DNA of 40,850 nt from Oscillospiraceae bacterium (GTDB lineage: Bacteria > Bacillota > Clostridia > Oscillospirales > CAG-272), in the NCBI GenBank assembly GCA_015063395.1, contig SVUF01000005.1, positions 1-40,850 on the forward strand, written 5' to 3'. Positions 18,409-28,636 of this stretch are shown here, piece by piece. The stretch's first letter is position 1. Each line of letters starts with the position of its first letter. The position numbers and the translations under genes were made by a program. Under the pieces are notes generated by a model. The model was not told the origin of the DNA. It did no database searches and saw nothing but the letters and a program-made list of their open reading frames with translations.

Positions 18409-20255
18409 AAAACAAAAAAGCACTTGATATTTTAAACCTCGTTAACGATGAGTATATTCTTGCCGCAAACCCAGAAAATATTACAAAAACAAAAACCCAA
18501 AAAAGCTACAAAAGAAGCAGGATGTCTGCAGCAATATCAGTTACAGCTTGTTTTCTGATTCTTGTTTTCAGCTTTGTTCTTGTCCATACAAATGTCAGCA
18601 GACCTTATGCAAAAATTGCCAGATTGTTGAATAGTAATGATTATGCCGGTAGCTATGGTTCTTTATCACCCGATCCCGGTGCCCCCGATGCTATTGGACC
18701 GAACGATAAAAACACAAGCGACGGTAAATACGAAGAGATTACAGACAATCAAGTAAACGGCGTAATCGAAGCAGATCTTATTAAAAGGAGCGACGAATAT
18801 ATTTACTATATGCACCATCCCATTTTCTTGTACGGCAATACGCCAACACTCTGTATATATTCCATTGACGGCGAAAACTCAGAAATGGTTGGAAAATATA
18901 CGGTCACAGAAAGATATGAAAGATCTGACGGATCAAATATGGTTATTAAAGGCTTTTATCTTTCCGAGGACTGTACTCGCGTTACCGTTATTCTTTCTTA
19001 CTATTACAATCACAAGGAATATAACCATTTTGATAACACAGAGCTTATTTCCCTTGATGTTTCAGATCCCAAAAACATCAAGGAGCTGAACAGGATCACA
19101 GTGCTGGGCTATTATTTGGATTCGCGCTTGGTTGACGGCGACATCCTGCTTTTCAATGGATACGACATTGGAGGACGCTACGATCTCAACAATGAGAAAA
19201 CCTTTGTTCCCCATATCGATCATGGCGAGGGTTTTGAAATAATTCCCGCAAAGGATATCATTGTCTCCGATTTTACAACATACCGAAATTATACCGTTGT
19301 TACGAGAATCAATGAAAAAGACTTTGACATTAAGGATACAGTAGCATATTATTCCACCAATTCATCATTCTTCTATGTTTCAGAAAATAATATTTATATC
19401 CTGCGCACTTACGCCGATTATAATCAAGAACTATTAGAAGAAGACAACATCCAAAGCTTTTTCAGCAAACAGGTTACCGAAATTTCAAGACTTTCATACG
19501 CCAATGATAAGCTTACCCCCAAGGGAAGCATTGTCATTGACGGCAGTATCGGAAATCAATATTGGTTAGATGAGTACAACGGTATTTTACGAGCTGTAAC
19601 CTCGACAGGTGAATATACTTATAAAGAGGGCTTAACTACATCTGCTGATCTCTATTGTATAGATATTAATAAAATGAAGATCGCGGCATCGGTAACTCAA
19701 TTTGCTCCCAAAGGAGAAAGCGTACAGTCAGTACGTTTTAACAAGGATCGTGCCTATGTCTGCACCGCCTTGGTTATCTCTTTTATTGACCCTGTATTCT
19801 TCTTTGACCTTTCCGATATTGAAAATATTACCTATACTGATACCGGCGATATCGAAGGATACTCCAGCTCCCTTGTAAATTTTGGGGACGATCTCTGTCT
19901 TGGCATCGGGGTTGGAAACAGCAAAAGCACCTTTAAGGTCGAAATATACCAAAAAGGCGAATACATTGTAAAGTCCGTTTGCAGCTATGAAATAGAAAAC
20001 TCTAATTTTCCCACAGATTACAAAGCATATTTGATCGATCGGGAAAATAAGCTCATAGGATTCGGCATTACAGTACGCGATCCCAATGTTCCCGAAAGCT
20101 CCTCCGAGCTTTATCTCCTGTTACAATATGACGGAGAAAAATTGGAGCTTATAAAGTCAATTGACATTAAGGGCGAACCGAATACTAAACGCGCAGTGCT
20201 TATTGACGGTTATCTCTATGTTTTCGGTAATCACTTTAAGGTTGAAAAGCTTTGA
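18405..20255 (+). CDS. membrane-anchored beta-propeller domain protein, translationally coupled to the sigma factor
   Basis: ATG overlaps the sigma stop by 4 nt; TM ISVTACFLILVFSFVLVHTNV; extracellular GVIEADLIKRSDEYIYYMH...LCIYSIDGENSEMVGKYTV resembles the Firmicutes C-terminal beta-propeller family. Confidence 0.75.
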   Translation: MKNKKALDILNLVNDEYILAANPENITKTKTQKSYKRSRMSAAISVTACFLILVFSFVLVHTNVSRPYAKIARLLNSNDYAGSYGSLSPDPGAPDAIGPNDKNTSDGKYEEITDNQVNGVIEADLIKRSDEYIYYMHHPIFLYGNTPTLCIYSIDGENSEMVGKYTVTERYERSDGSNMVIKGFYLSEDCTRVTVILSYYYNHKEYNHFDNTELISLDVSDPKNIKELNRITVLGYYLDSRLVDGDILLFNGYDIGGRYDLNNEKTFVPHIDHGEGFEIIPAKDIIVSDFTTYRNYTVVTRINEKDFDIKDTVAYYSTNSSFFYVSENNIYILRTYADYNQELLEEDNIQSFFSKQVTEISRLSYANDKLTPKGSIVIDGSIGNQYWLDEYNGILRAVTSTGEYTYKEGLTTSADLYCIDINKMKIAASVTQFAPKGESVQSVRFNKDRAYVCTALVISFIDPVFFFDLSDIENITYTDTGDIEGYSSSLVNFGDDLCLGIGVGNSKSTFKVEIYQKGEYIVKSVCSYEIENSNFPTDYKAYLIDRENKLIGFGITVRDPNVPESSSELYLLLQYDGEKLELIKSIDIKGEPNTKRAVLIDGYLYVFGNHFKVEKL

Positions 20256-20283
20256 TTTTTGAATTACATTTTGAATTACAAAA

Positions 20284-20324
20284 AGAGGCTGTAAAAAACT
20301 CAAACCGAGTTTTTTACAGCCCTT
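20284..20324 (+). terminator. terminator of the GAGCTGTAAAAA family
   Basis: GAGGCTGTAAAAAACTcaaaccgAGTTTTTTACAGCCCTTTT. Confidence 0.75.
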
Positions 20325-20354
20325 TTATTTGCCTTCCACTTATATTATAAAGCT

Positions 20355-20891
20355 TTACTCATATATTGAAAGTGTTTTGCAGACAAACGGAATTACCGCG
20401 GTTCTTTTTCTGCAAAACGGAATGACCTTATCTCTTGCTCCCATACTCTCCTCATAATCCAAAACAAGCTTTATCATTTTTCCCTTGAGCTTCTTTTTCT
20501 CCATGTTCTTTATTTCCTGCTTTTCGGTTGAAAAATACAAATTATAATATGTATTGCCGTTTTTTCCGTTTCCGGAGTAGGAGATTCCGAAATCTCTGAT
20601 CGCAGCCCATCGGTAGCTGTAGCTTGAAAACAGATCCTTGTAGATTATACCGTCATCATTGATCTCAATTCTTGCACTTCCTTTTTTCAAGCAATATACG
20701 ATCAAGCTCCACACAAAAATCAGGAACACCGAAGGAATAATTATTTCCGAAAGATCATACGTCTCACTGTTCATTAGACTTACGTTTTCCCATATTATCA
20801 CAATGAAAGCTATAAGCATTATCCCTGCACCGATAAAAAAATCAGGAAAAATCCCCATTGTGATCCTGTTTTTTTCATTTGTAAATTTCAT
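20355..20891 (-). CDS. hypothetical membrane protein (two TM segments, possible bacterial PH-like domain)
   Basis: IGAGIMLIAFIVIIWENV, IIIPSVFLIFVWSLIVYCL, then soluble part ARIEINDDGIIYKDLFSSYSYRWAAIRDFGI. Confidence 0.55.
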   Translation of the reverse strand: MKFTNEKNRITMGIFPDFFIGAGIMLIAFIVIIWENVSLMNSETYDLSEIIIPSVFLIFVWSLIVYCLKKGSARIEINDDGIIYKDLFSSYSYRWAAIRDFGISYSGNGKNGNTYYNLYFSTEKQEIKNMEKKKLKGKMIKLVLDYEESMGARDKVIPFCRKRTAVIPFVCKTLSIYE

Positions 20892-21817
20892 AAGCTCTCC
20901 TCATTTCCACCCAAAATACCCTCAATGCCATTTTTTCTGATCTCATCAAGAGTTTGTTCCATAATGGAGTAAAATTCCGCTTCCGCTTTTTTGTTTATAA
21001 CTCCGCGGTATGCCCTTTTTCCAAGCCGTACGTTTATTAAGTCGGCATCAATCAGAATAATTTTATCCTCGTCCTTTTCACCGATATTACATATTTCCAA
21101 TATCATAGTGTATTTATACGGTGAATTCGGTCTTGACTTTCTTTCGTCAAAATTCGGGGTTATATAAATATATTCGCTCCTGATCTCAAGACCCAAGCTC
21201 TCAGCTTTGCCCTTGAAGGCTTCCACCCAACGCCTTGATTCTGCTCTGACCTGTCTTTCAAGTGCCGCAACTTCATCTGACAAAAGCTTCAATTCCTTTG
21301 CCTTTTTGGACTTCTTTTTGGTATTTTCCCCTTCCTTTGTGATCCTTCCGTCCCAATATTTTTCAATAAGCTTTCTTGTTCTGCGGCTTTTTCTTATATG
21401 TCCGTTCATATAAAATCTATGCTTGCCCTCAACATCACCGCCAATTTCAAACACCTGTGAAAACACAAGGTCAAGTATGGGGTTTCTGCTTGACAGGCTG
21501 TCGTATGTTGCCATTATATAATAAATATTTCGCCACAAATATCTCTCCTCGGAATAAAAAACATACATCACCGAGACACCGTCTTTATCAAAGAAATATC
21601 CGTAAGGAATGGCAAATGCGCCTCCTGCTATAAAAAAAGTACCGAGAAGCATCAAAAATACAAAAAATCCGATGTCGTTTTCATCAAAGCTAAAAGCTCC
21701 CAAGGCTATGGTCGCAAGCCCCAACACCACAAATGCATTGAACTGCTTATCCATGGCAAACTGTCTTGGAGCTTTTATCACACTGTTTTTCTTATCCATT
21801 TTATAAATCTCCCGCAA
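20888..21817 (-). CDS. hypothetical membrane protein (start possibly the internal MDKKNSVIK)
   Basis: 309-aa ORF with two N-terminal TM segments and a 4-nt overlap with the downstream gene. Confidence 0.55.
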   Translation of the reverse strand: MREIYKMDKKNSVIKAPRQFAMDKQFNAFVVLGLATIALGAFSFDENDIGFFVFLMLLGTFFIAGGAFAIPYGYFFDKDGVSVMYVFYSEERYLWRNIYYIMATYDSLSSRNPILDLVFSQVFEIGGDVEGKHRFYMNGHIRKSRRTRKLIEKYWDGRITKEGENTKKKSKKAKELKLLSDEVAALERQVRAESRRWVEAFKGKAESLGLEIRSEYIYITPNFDERKSRPNSPYKYTMILEICNIGEKDEDKIILIDADLINVRLGKRAYRGVINKKAEAEFYSIMEQTLDEIRKNGIEGILGGNEESL

Positions 21818-21963
21818 AATACAATAATCCTCCGATTCTATTTATATTATAGCACACAATCGCGTGATTGTCAATAGAGATTTTAAGATTTGACAATTAT
21901 TTTCAACAATCAATCGACTCATTTTTGCAAAACATAACCGCAAGTGACAAAAAACACTGTAAA

Positions 21964-22006
21964 AAAGAGCTATAGAAAACCAATAGTAGTTTTTTACAGC
22001 TCTTTT
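21964..22006 (-). terminator. terminator of the GAGCTGTAAAAA family
   Basis: AAAGAGCTATAGAAAACcaatagtaGTTTTTTACAGCTCTTTTT, flanking the 3' end of the glycosyltransferase gene. Confidence 0.6.
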
Positions 22007-22016
22007 TGTTTGCACA

Positions 22017-23237
22017 TTATTTATTTTTTCCGCACAGCTCACGGTAAAGCTCATAATATTCAAGGTATCTTGCCTTACTGTCATAAAGCTTAGAGCGCTT
22101 TATACATGCTTCCCTTGTAATTTCGGAGCATTCAAGCTCCTTTATCGCCTTGATCAGTGCCTCGGTGGTCTGTGCCTCGGTTACAATGCCGCAGGTCTTG
22201 TCAACGCTTTCAACGCTTCCCCCTGTGGGAAATGTAATTACAGGAGTGCCGCATGCAAGCGATTCAAGGTTTACCGTGGGAAAGTTATCCGCCGTGGTGG
22301 CATTCAAAAATACATCCGCCGCGGAATACCATTTGATCAGCTCCTCCACATTGGTGGTACGCTTGAATGATATGGTATTTTCGGGAAGTGAAGCCTGCTG
22401 CTCCTCGGATACTCCGATGACCACAAGCTGATATTTTTCGCTTCCGAGAGCCTCATACGCCTTGCAAAGATGATGAAGCCCCTTGGTTGGCGCCCATGTA
22501 CCTGCAACACCCAAAAGGATCTTTTTGTCACCAATATTATACTTTTCCCGCAGATCGCTTTCCATGGGCTTATACAGGTTCAGGTCAATTCCGTTTGGAA
22601 TTACTCTTATCGGATATTTCGACAGGAACGACTGCCTCATGAACCCTGCAAGCCATTCCGACGGAGTCACAAGGGTCATGTTTGGAACCGATGTAAACAG
22701 CTCCTTCTTTTCTCTGTAATTTCTCCTTGAGCTGTCGGCAAAAATGCTTGGCGGATATGTGCCTTTTTGTGAGCAGGAGTGACATCCCGTCTTCCACTTA
22801 TCACACCCAACATTTACAAAATGTATGCAGTGCCCTGTAATTGCCCAGCAATCGTGCTGAGTCCATACAACAGGCTTTCCCGCTTCTGCAAGATAGTTGA
22901 AAAGCACCTTTATATTGATATAATACCCCAAAAGGCTATGGAGATGTATTACATCGGGGTCATATTCCTTGATGAATTTTATAAGCCTCTTTGTTGCCGC
23001 CTTTGAACCGAAACCCGAGCGGTCAAAAAGCCTTGATTTCAAAACATGGGTATATACCTCAAGCTTTCCTTCCATTAAGAAAGTATCTTCCTTATGCTGT
23101 GGAATTACCTCCACTCGCTGACGCCCAAAGGCAAATTTACATTCATCTCCGTTTTCCTTCACGACATCCATAAGGGAACGGACGATTCTCGGAATTCCTC
23201 CTGCACTGTACAGAGTCTCAATTTGAAGGATCTTCAT
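22017..23237 (-). CDS. glycosyltransferase family 4
   Basis: MKILQIETLYSAGGIPRIVRSL...DVIHLHSLLGYYINI...VTPSEWLAGFM...VIPNGIDLNLYKP...LLGVAGTWAPTKGLHHL...FLNATTADNFPTVNLESLACGTPVITFPTGG. Confidence 0.9.
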   Translation of the reverse strand: MKILQIETLYSAGGIPRIVRSLMDVVKENGDECKFAFGRQRVEVIPQHKEDTFLMEGKLEVYTHVLKSRLFDRSGFGSKAATKRLIKFIKEYDPDVIHLHSLLGYYINIKVLFNYLAEAGKPVVWTQHDCWAITGHCIHFVNVGCDKWKTGCHSCSQKGTYPPSIFADSSRRNYREKKELFTSVPNMTLVTPSEWLAGFMRQSFLSKYPIRVIPNGIDLNLYKPMESDLREKYNIGDKKILLGVAGTWAPTKGLHHLCKAYEALGSEKYQLVVIGVSEEQQASLPENTISFKRTTNVEELIKWYSAADVFLNATTADNFPTVNLESLACGTPVITFPTGGSVESVDKTCGIVTEAQTTEALIKAIKELECSEITREACIKRSKLYDSKARYLEYYELYRELCGKNK

Positions 23238-24694
23238 TTTTTATACGCCTTTCTGTTAAGCTTCCCGTTTGCTGTTCTTTCAATATGATCCACGATCTCT
23301 ACTGATTCGGGAATCTTGAAGTTTTCAAGCTTTCCGCGAAGATAGGATATAAGCTCCTTGGAATTAAACTCCGTACCCTGCTTTATAACCACCAAAAGAC
23401 ACGGCTTTTCACCTACAAGAGTATCCTTTCTCGGAATACATATGCAGTCCTCAATCGCCTCAAAGCCCCTTGCTGCACCCTCAACCTCAGTGGGAGAAAG
23501 CTTCAGTCCACCTACGTTTATTACATCGTCACGGCGTCCCACGATATACAAAAAGCCCTCGCTGTCAAAATATCCCATATCGTTTGAAAGAAAATACTCT
23601 CCTCGAAATACCTGCTCATTAAGCTCGGGACGGTTTACATATCCCATCATATTCATTTCTGTTTTTATGGTAACAAGACCGACCTCACCAACAGCAACCT
23701 CCCTGAAATCATCGTTAACGATCTTGACCTCAACTCCGTTGCATGTATTTCCGCAGCATGAATCCCTGCCTTTATCTCTACTGAATTCAAGAAGTGACAC
23801 AGAGCCATTTTCGGAGCTGCCGTATGAATAGAAAAGTCTTGTGTTGGGAAGCACCGCGCAAAGCTTTTCCTTACCTGACTCATCAAAAGGAGCTGATCCA
23901 ATATAGACATAGTCGATCTGATCCTTATATTTGGCAAGCTCTGCTCCGGCAATATTCAAAATCAAATGCACATGGGACGGGGGCATATAGAGAGATGTGA
24001 CCCCATAGTCATGAAGAAAATCAAAGAATGCCTTGATCTTCATTACACCGTCAATAAAGCACACGGTGGATCCGTTATACAAATTCAGATACAGCTCTCT
24101 CATTGGTGCAACATGATTGATCGGCACCGCTGTCAAGGCAACATTATTCTTTTTGATATCAAGACGCTCCATGCGAGTAAGCACGGTTGCAGTAAGATTT
24201 CGGTGAGAAAGCATTACTCCCTTTGCATTTCCCGTTGTTCCTGTTGTAAACATTATGTCAGCAGGTGCCTCAAGCTCCGCCACGGGTGTGAACATCTCTC
24301 CCCTGTGCTTTTCCGCTTCGGTCATGACATTGGAAACATCAATTGAAGCAAAGCTTCCTTTTATGTCGCTGTATACATTGGAAATCACCATCTTTGCACC
24401 GACAAATTCGGCAATTTCCTCAAGTCTTTCATTTGGAGCAGTTTGGTCTGCAGGTACAAAAATTGCCCCGACCGCATGACATGACAAGCAAGTCACTGTG
24501 AACTCAACAGAATGAATTGCCTTTACAACTACACAGTCGCCCTTTCCAACACCGTTGTCAGTAAGAAAATGTGCAAATCCGCTGACGCACTCTGCAAGCT
24601 CCCCATAGGTTATCTTTTCTTTTTCAAGAATTACCGCAAGAGTATCCGGAGAACTTTTTGCATTTTCAAAAAATTTTTTTATTACAGTTTCCAT
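23234..24694 (-). CDS. AMP-binding acyl/aryl ligase (adenylation enzyme)
   Basis: METVIKKFFENAKSSPDTLAVILEKEKITYGELAE...DIMFTTGTTGNAKGVMLSHRN...YSYGSSENG...DMGYFDSEGFLYIVGRRDDVINVGGLKLSPTEVE...RTANGKLNRKAYKK (A3-A10 motifs). Start set at 24694; the longer ORF overlaps the transporter gene. Confidence 0.9.
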   Translation of the reverse strand: METVIKKFFENAKSSPDTLAVILEKEKITYGELAECVSGFAHFLTDNGVGKGDCVVVKAIHSVEFTVTCLSCHAVGAIFVPADQTAPNERLEEIAEFVGAKMVISNVYSDIKGSFASIDVSNVMTEAEKHRGEMFTPVAELEAPADIMFTTGTTGNAKGVMLSHRNLTATVLTRMERLDIKKNNVALTAVPINHVAPMRELYLNLYNGSTVCFIDGVMKIKAFFDFLHDYGVTSLYMPPSHVHLILNIAGAELAKYKDQIDYVYIGSAPFDESGKEKLCAVLPNTRLFYSYGSSENGSVSLLEFSRDKGRDSCCGNTCNGVEVKIVNDDFREVAVGEVGLVTIKTEMNMMGYVNRPELNEQVFRGEYFLSNDMGYFDSEGFLYIVGRRDDVINVGGLKLSPTEVEGAARGFEAIEDCICIPRKDTLVGEKPCLLVVIKQGTEFNSKELISYLRGKLENFKIPESVEIVDHIERTANGKLNRKAYKK

Positions 24695-24705
24695 AAACAG
24701 CCTCC

Positions 24706-26100
24706 TTAAAGCATACCGTAGAAAAGCGGTATTGCAATCAACGTGTATATAAGTGAAACAACGGTAAATGCTCCGCCCACCTTCATATAATCCATAAATC
24801 TGTATCCGACACTGCGTACCATTGTTATGGGTACAGTTGCCACGGGAGTTGCATATGAGGTATTCGCCGCAAACAAAATTCCCATAACATAGCATATCGG
24901 ATCAACCCCTGTTGACATGGCTATGCTTATACCGATTGGAACGAGCATCACCGCAACTGCAGTGTTTGACATTATGTTGGTCATGATTACTGCTGTTATC
25001 ACCAATATGAAGTATGACAAATACCCGTCAGTGAAAAACGCTGATATAAAATCCGTCGCTCCGCTTGCCTTCATCGCTGTTGAGAAGCCGAGAATTCCGC
25101 CCAGCATTACAATGGTTGTCCAATCCACAGATACAAGCGCCTTTTTTTCAGGAATACAGCGAAACGCTATGCAAAGACAACCGCCGAGAACCGCAACAGT
25201 ACCCGACTTCATTCCAAGGGTGAATGTACCAAAAGACATTTCTCCAACAAGGAAAAGAACAATGCACAATCCGAATACTCCAAGAGTCAAAAACTTTTTA
25301 TATTTCGGCGCAGTGCTTTCGGTCTTTGCAGGAGCTGATTCTGCTGTCTCCTCAAAATCAAAGCATTTATTCTGTAGTTCTTCACCCACCAAAACATAAA
25401 ACAGCACAAGAAGTATTACAAGGGGAAATCCCACCTTGAACATATCCCAATTGCTCAGCATTCTGACACCGTCAGTTATTTCCAAAATTCCGTTTACTGA
25501 CATTTGGGGAGTTGACGCAAACAATGTTAAATTACCGCCAACCACTGAGGCAATACCGATTGCCATGAACATATTCTTGCGCTTTATAGTACCGCCGCTT
25601 GCCGCAGAGGCGGATGAAGCCACCGCCATGAAAATTACCACCGCGGCAGTATTGCTCATAAAAGCTGATATCAGACAGGTCGAAAGTATGAGCATTATCA
25701 AAAACAGCTTTGTATGACCTGAAAAATGCTTGATGATAAAACGCCCGAGATCCTGAGCAAGTCCCACCTCACGAAAAGCCGCTCCCACAATTGACATTCC
25801 CACAATAAGCATTATTGTCTGGGACGCAAAATTGGAAAGTATCTCCCCATAGCTGACAAGACCTGCAATTACCATGGCAAACGCTCCCAGCATTGCTGTC
25901 ACTCCAATAGGAAGAAGCTGAGTTGCAAAGCAATAGAACACAAGGCAGAACATAATTACAGCATAGATACATTCCGGTGTTACCTTTGCTCCTTCGGTAT
26001 ATGCACCGAAGCTATCCGTTACAAGCACCAAAATTGCCGCAATAAACACTGCCGCCGCAATTATGGCCTGTCTGAAGGTTTTGTTAGAAATTAATTTCAT
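24706..26100 (-). CDS. SLC13/DASS family anion symporter
   Basis: MKLISNKTFRQAIIAAAVFIAAILVLVTDSFGA...ATQLLPIGVTAMLGAFAMVIAGLVSYGEILSNFASQTIMLIVGMSIVG...SNTAAVVIFM...NIMSNTAVAVMLVPIGISIA...ANTSYATPVATVPITMV. Confidence 0.85.
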   Translation of the reverse strand: MKLISNKTFRQAIIAAAVFIAAILVLVTDSFGAYTEGAKVTPECIYAVIMFCLVFYCFATQLLPIGVTAMLGAFAMVIAGLVSYGEILSNFASQTIMLIVGMSIVGAAFREVGLAQDLGRFIIKHFSGHTKLFLIMLILSTCLISAFMSNTAAVVIFMAVASSASAASGGTIKRKNMFMAIGIASVVGGNLTLFASTPQMSVNGILEITDGVRMLSNWDMFKVGFPLVILLVLFYVLVGEELQNKCFDFEETAESAPAKTESTAPKYKKFLTLGVFGLCIVLFLVGEMSFGTFTLGMKSGTVAVLGGCLCIAFRCIPEKKALVSVDWTTIVMLGGILGFSTAMKASGATDFISAFFTDGYLSYFILVITAVIMTNIMSNTAVAVMLVPIGISIAMSTGVDPICYVMGILFAANTSYATPVATVPITMVRSVGYRFMDYMKVGGAFTVVSLIYTLIAIPLFYGML

Positions 26101-26107
26101 ATTCTCC

Positions 26108-26335
26108 TTATGCGTTCTGAACACGCACGATCATATTATAAATAGCCTCTGCAGATTCAAAATTTTCCGGTACCATTTCTGTAAAGGGAATCTGCACACC
26201 GTATTCGTCCGACACTGCCGCAATTATTGAAATTATTGCAAGTGAATTGAGTATTCCCGATGATGCAAGATCCTTTTCCTTTTTGAAGTCAACGTCGGGC
26301 TTGATCTCTTCCAATATTTTAATAAGCTTTTCCAT
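26108..26335 (-). CDS. acyl/peptidyl carrier protein
   Basis: 75 aa; DLASSGILNSLAIISIIAAVSDEYGVQIPFTEMVPENFESAEAIYNMI: carrier fold, phosphopantetheine Ser in the (x)SL motif. Confidence 0.8.
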   Translation of the reverse strand: MEKLIKILEEIKPDVDFKKEKDLASSGILNSLAIISIIAAVSDEYGVQIPFTEMVPENFESAEAIYNMIVRVQNA

Positions 26336-26377
26336 AACACTATCTCCGTATTTTTATTTCTGTTTTTATTTCTGTTT

Positions 26378-27325
26378 TTATTTCTTTTTCAAATATTTTT
26401 TAGGCACAACATATCGAAGCTTGCCGTTTTTGGTATCTTGTATTACCGCATCTACAAGCTTCTTTGCATCGGGAACAAAGCCAAGTGCCACCTGCTCTGT
26501 GTTTACCTCGCGAAGCAAATCCCTCTTTTTCAGCCTCGCAATTGTGCAGTGGATTGCAGAATATCCCGTCCACGAATGCTTGCATGCAAAAAATTCCTTT
26601 TCAACCACAGTTCCATCCCGAAGCTTTACCTTATACACATGGCGGTCGTACCAATCCTTTATTGGCCACTCCTCTCCCATATAGTCCTCTGCAACATGAA
26701 GAAGCGTATTACTCCTTTCCATCTCTACACCAAGAAAAAGCACCTTTGCGTGATGCTCCACACAAAACTCCCAAGGAGTATCTTTTCCGTGGGGACACTG
26801 CGCCTTGAGGTTATCCTTCATCATCTCTTCTGCATATTTACCCTTGGCGGCAAGTGAATTATAAGGAAACTCACTTCTCTTTACTCCCGGATACATGCAG
26901 AACACATTGGGAAGAAGTCCTGTCCATGACGGTGTTCTTGCAGGTATGTATGTTGGTATCTCCTCCATATTTCTTGGAAAAAGATCGGGACGATTCAAGC
27001 TCGGAAACGCGGGAAACACAAGTGTTCCCTCATCTCCCACAAGACCCAAAAGATAATTTATATATTCCATGGGAGAGGCATCAACGGCTGAAAGTCCGTC
27101 CATACTGCTGTGAACGATGAGTATATCCCCCTTCTCTATTCCCAGCGTATCGATCCTTTGGCAAAGCTTCTCAAAGGCTTCTCTGCTTTTTTCAATCTTT
27201 TTTTCGCCGCCGGAAAGCTTATAGTAAACCTTCTTCACAAGCTTTTTCATTCCGTCCGAGGAATATGCCAACCTTTTCAGCATAACCTCAACTCTTGGGC
27301 TTACAGAAAGTAATTTTTTTATCAT
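26378..27325 (-). CDS. AAC(3) family N-acyltransferase
   Basis: GDILIVHSSMDGLSAVDASPMEYINYLLGLVGDEGTLVFPAFPSLNRP...TGLLPNVFCMYPGVKRSEFPYNSLAAKGKYAEEMM...TPWEFCVEHHAKVLFLGVEMERSNTLLHVAED. Confidence 0.82.
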   Translation of the reverse strand: MIKKLLSVSPRVEVMLKRLAYSSDGMKKLVKKVYYKLSGGEKKIEKSREAFEKLCQRIDTLGIEKGDILIVHSSMDGLSAVDASPMEYINYLLGLVGDEGTLVFPAFPSLNRPDLFPRNMEEIPTYIPARTPSWTGLLPNVFCMYPGVKRSEFPYNSLAAKGKYAEEMMKDNLKAQCPHGKDTPWEFCVEHHAKVLFLGVEMERSNTLLHVAEDYMGEEWPIKDWYDRHVYKVKLRDGTVVEKEFFACKHSWTGYSAIHCTIARLKKRDLLREVNTEQVALGFVPDAKKLVDAVIQDTKNGKLRYVVPKKYLKKK

Positions 27326-27343
27326 ATCATCTCTCCAAGGAGC

Positions 27344-28483
27344 TTATTTGTTCTCTTTTTCTATTTTTAATTTCATCAGCCGTCCGTCGTATTTCTTCAC
27401 CGCAACGGGACTTATCCACAGCGTATCCTTTTCGCTTGACGGGCAGAAGCTGACACTGCCAAACTGACAAAGTCCCATGGGCAGTATGTCCTTTTTATAC
27501 TTCAACACCTGCTGACAAATGCCTTGCCCCTCTGACAAATACACCTTGGTATACCAATCTGCAATGCCATTGCCCCGTTTATATGTAAACAAAAGTCTTA
27601 AATCCTTTTTGGTGCTGTCAGTTTCAACAACGGTGTTGAACAGCATATATTTTTCCGTTTCCGCTCCGTATATACAGCTTCCGTCAAGATCGGCAATGCT
27701 CCTCTGCGTCCATACACCGTTATTCTCGCAGGCAAGATACAGATGATTTTGCTGGTGGGGTGTATCCGTTGCAAAAAATATTCCCTCTTCTCTTGGAAAA
27801 GCAACACAGCTTCGGCTTTGCTGTGAGCCACCTGCAACAGTAATAACGCTTTTGAAATTATCGGTAAAAAGATATATTCCCGAGGCTTTGTCCGAATCTC
27901 CCGTCATGACAATTACTCCGCGGCGGTATTTGTCCGGTACGATTGCATGTATATGAGTTATGCTTCCCTTTGGAAATTCATATACCTTCTCCCAGCTACA
28001 TCCCCTATCTTCAATGGGTCTACGGTAAATTGCCACTTCCCGTCCTTCCGGATTGCCCGTGTATTCTCCGTAATAAATTCCACTGTCAAAGCCCTCAATG
28101 CCTTGAACTCTTGCAAAGGAAAGCGGATTGCTCATTCCCGAGCAATATGTATGCTCCAAGGTCACTGTATTGCTTTTAAGATCAACATACAGCACCCCTC
28201 CGCTGTGTGACACTATAGCGCTTTTATTTCCAAGGGCTTGGGCACACCTGGGTGTCATGCGGAGAACTCTCTCAAACGGACGGAATTTTCCAAGAAGTCC
28301 CTTGATTCCCGCTATATGCTTTATCTTGGGAATCCATTTTCCATTTTGATCCAAAATTCCGAATGTACCCTTTTTATAGCATAAAAGTCCATCTTCAAGC
28401 TCACATAATGGCTTCAGTCGGCGTCCTGCTTCTGTTACTGTTACATTAAAGCCGCAGTCAACAGGTTTTTCCATTTCATTCAT
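27344..28483 (-). CDS. hypothetical protein, possible beta-propeller
   Basis: 379-aa ORF in the same orientation, 18 nt downstream of the AAC(3)-like gene on the plus-strand map (upstream-most member on the minus strand); alternating beta-rich blocks. Confidence 0.55.
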   Translation of the reverse strand: MNEMEKPVDCGFNVTVTEAGRRLKPLCELEDGLLCYKKGTFGILDQNGKWIPKIKHIAGIKGLLGKFRPFERVLRMTPRCAQALGNKSAIVSHSGGVLYVDLKSNTVTLEHTYCSGMSNPLSFARVQGIEGFDSGIYYGEYTGNPEGREVAIYRRPIEDRGCSWEKVYEFPKGSITHIHAIVPDKYRRGVIVMTGDSDKASGIYLFTDNFKSVITVAGGSQQSRSCVAFPREEGIFFATDTPHQQNHLYLACENNGVWTQRSIADLDGSCIYGAETEKYMLFNTVVETDSTKKDLRLLFTYKRGNGIADWYTKVYLSEGQGICQQVLKYKKDILPMGLCQFGSVSFCPSSEKDTLWISPVAVKKYDGRLMKLKIEKENK

Positions 28484-28636
28484 TTTTCTTCTCCATTAAG
28501 CATAACAAGTCATGGTAATTATAACACTAACATAGGGTTTTTGTCAATAAGCATCCTATACAAAAAATCAAAAGTTGCAGCTTTAAAAGATACTACCATC
28601 GCCAAGCCCTCGATATTTACAAAAGATCAGTCAAGA

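Noticed and set aside
26378-27325. Aminoglycoside resistance gene
   Set aside because: AAC(3) family fold is likely, but the gene sits in an ACP/adenylation cluster and family membership alone does not imply resistance.
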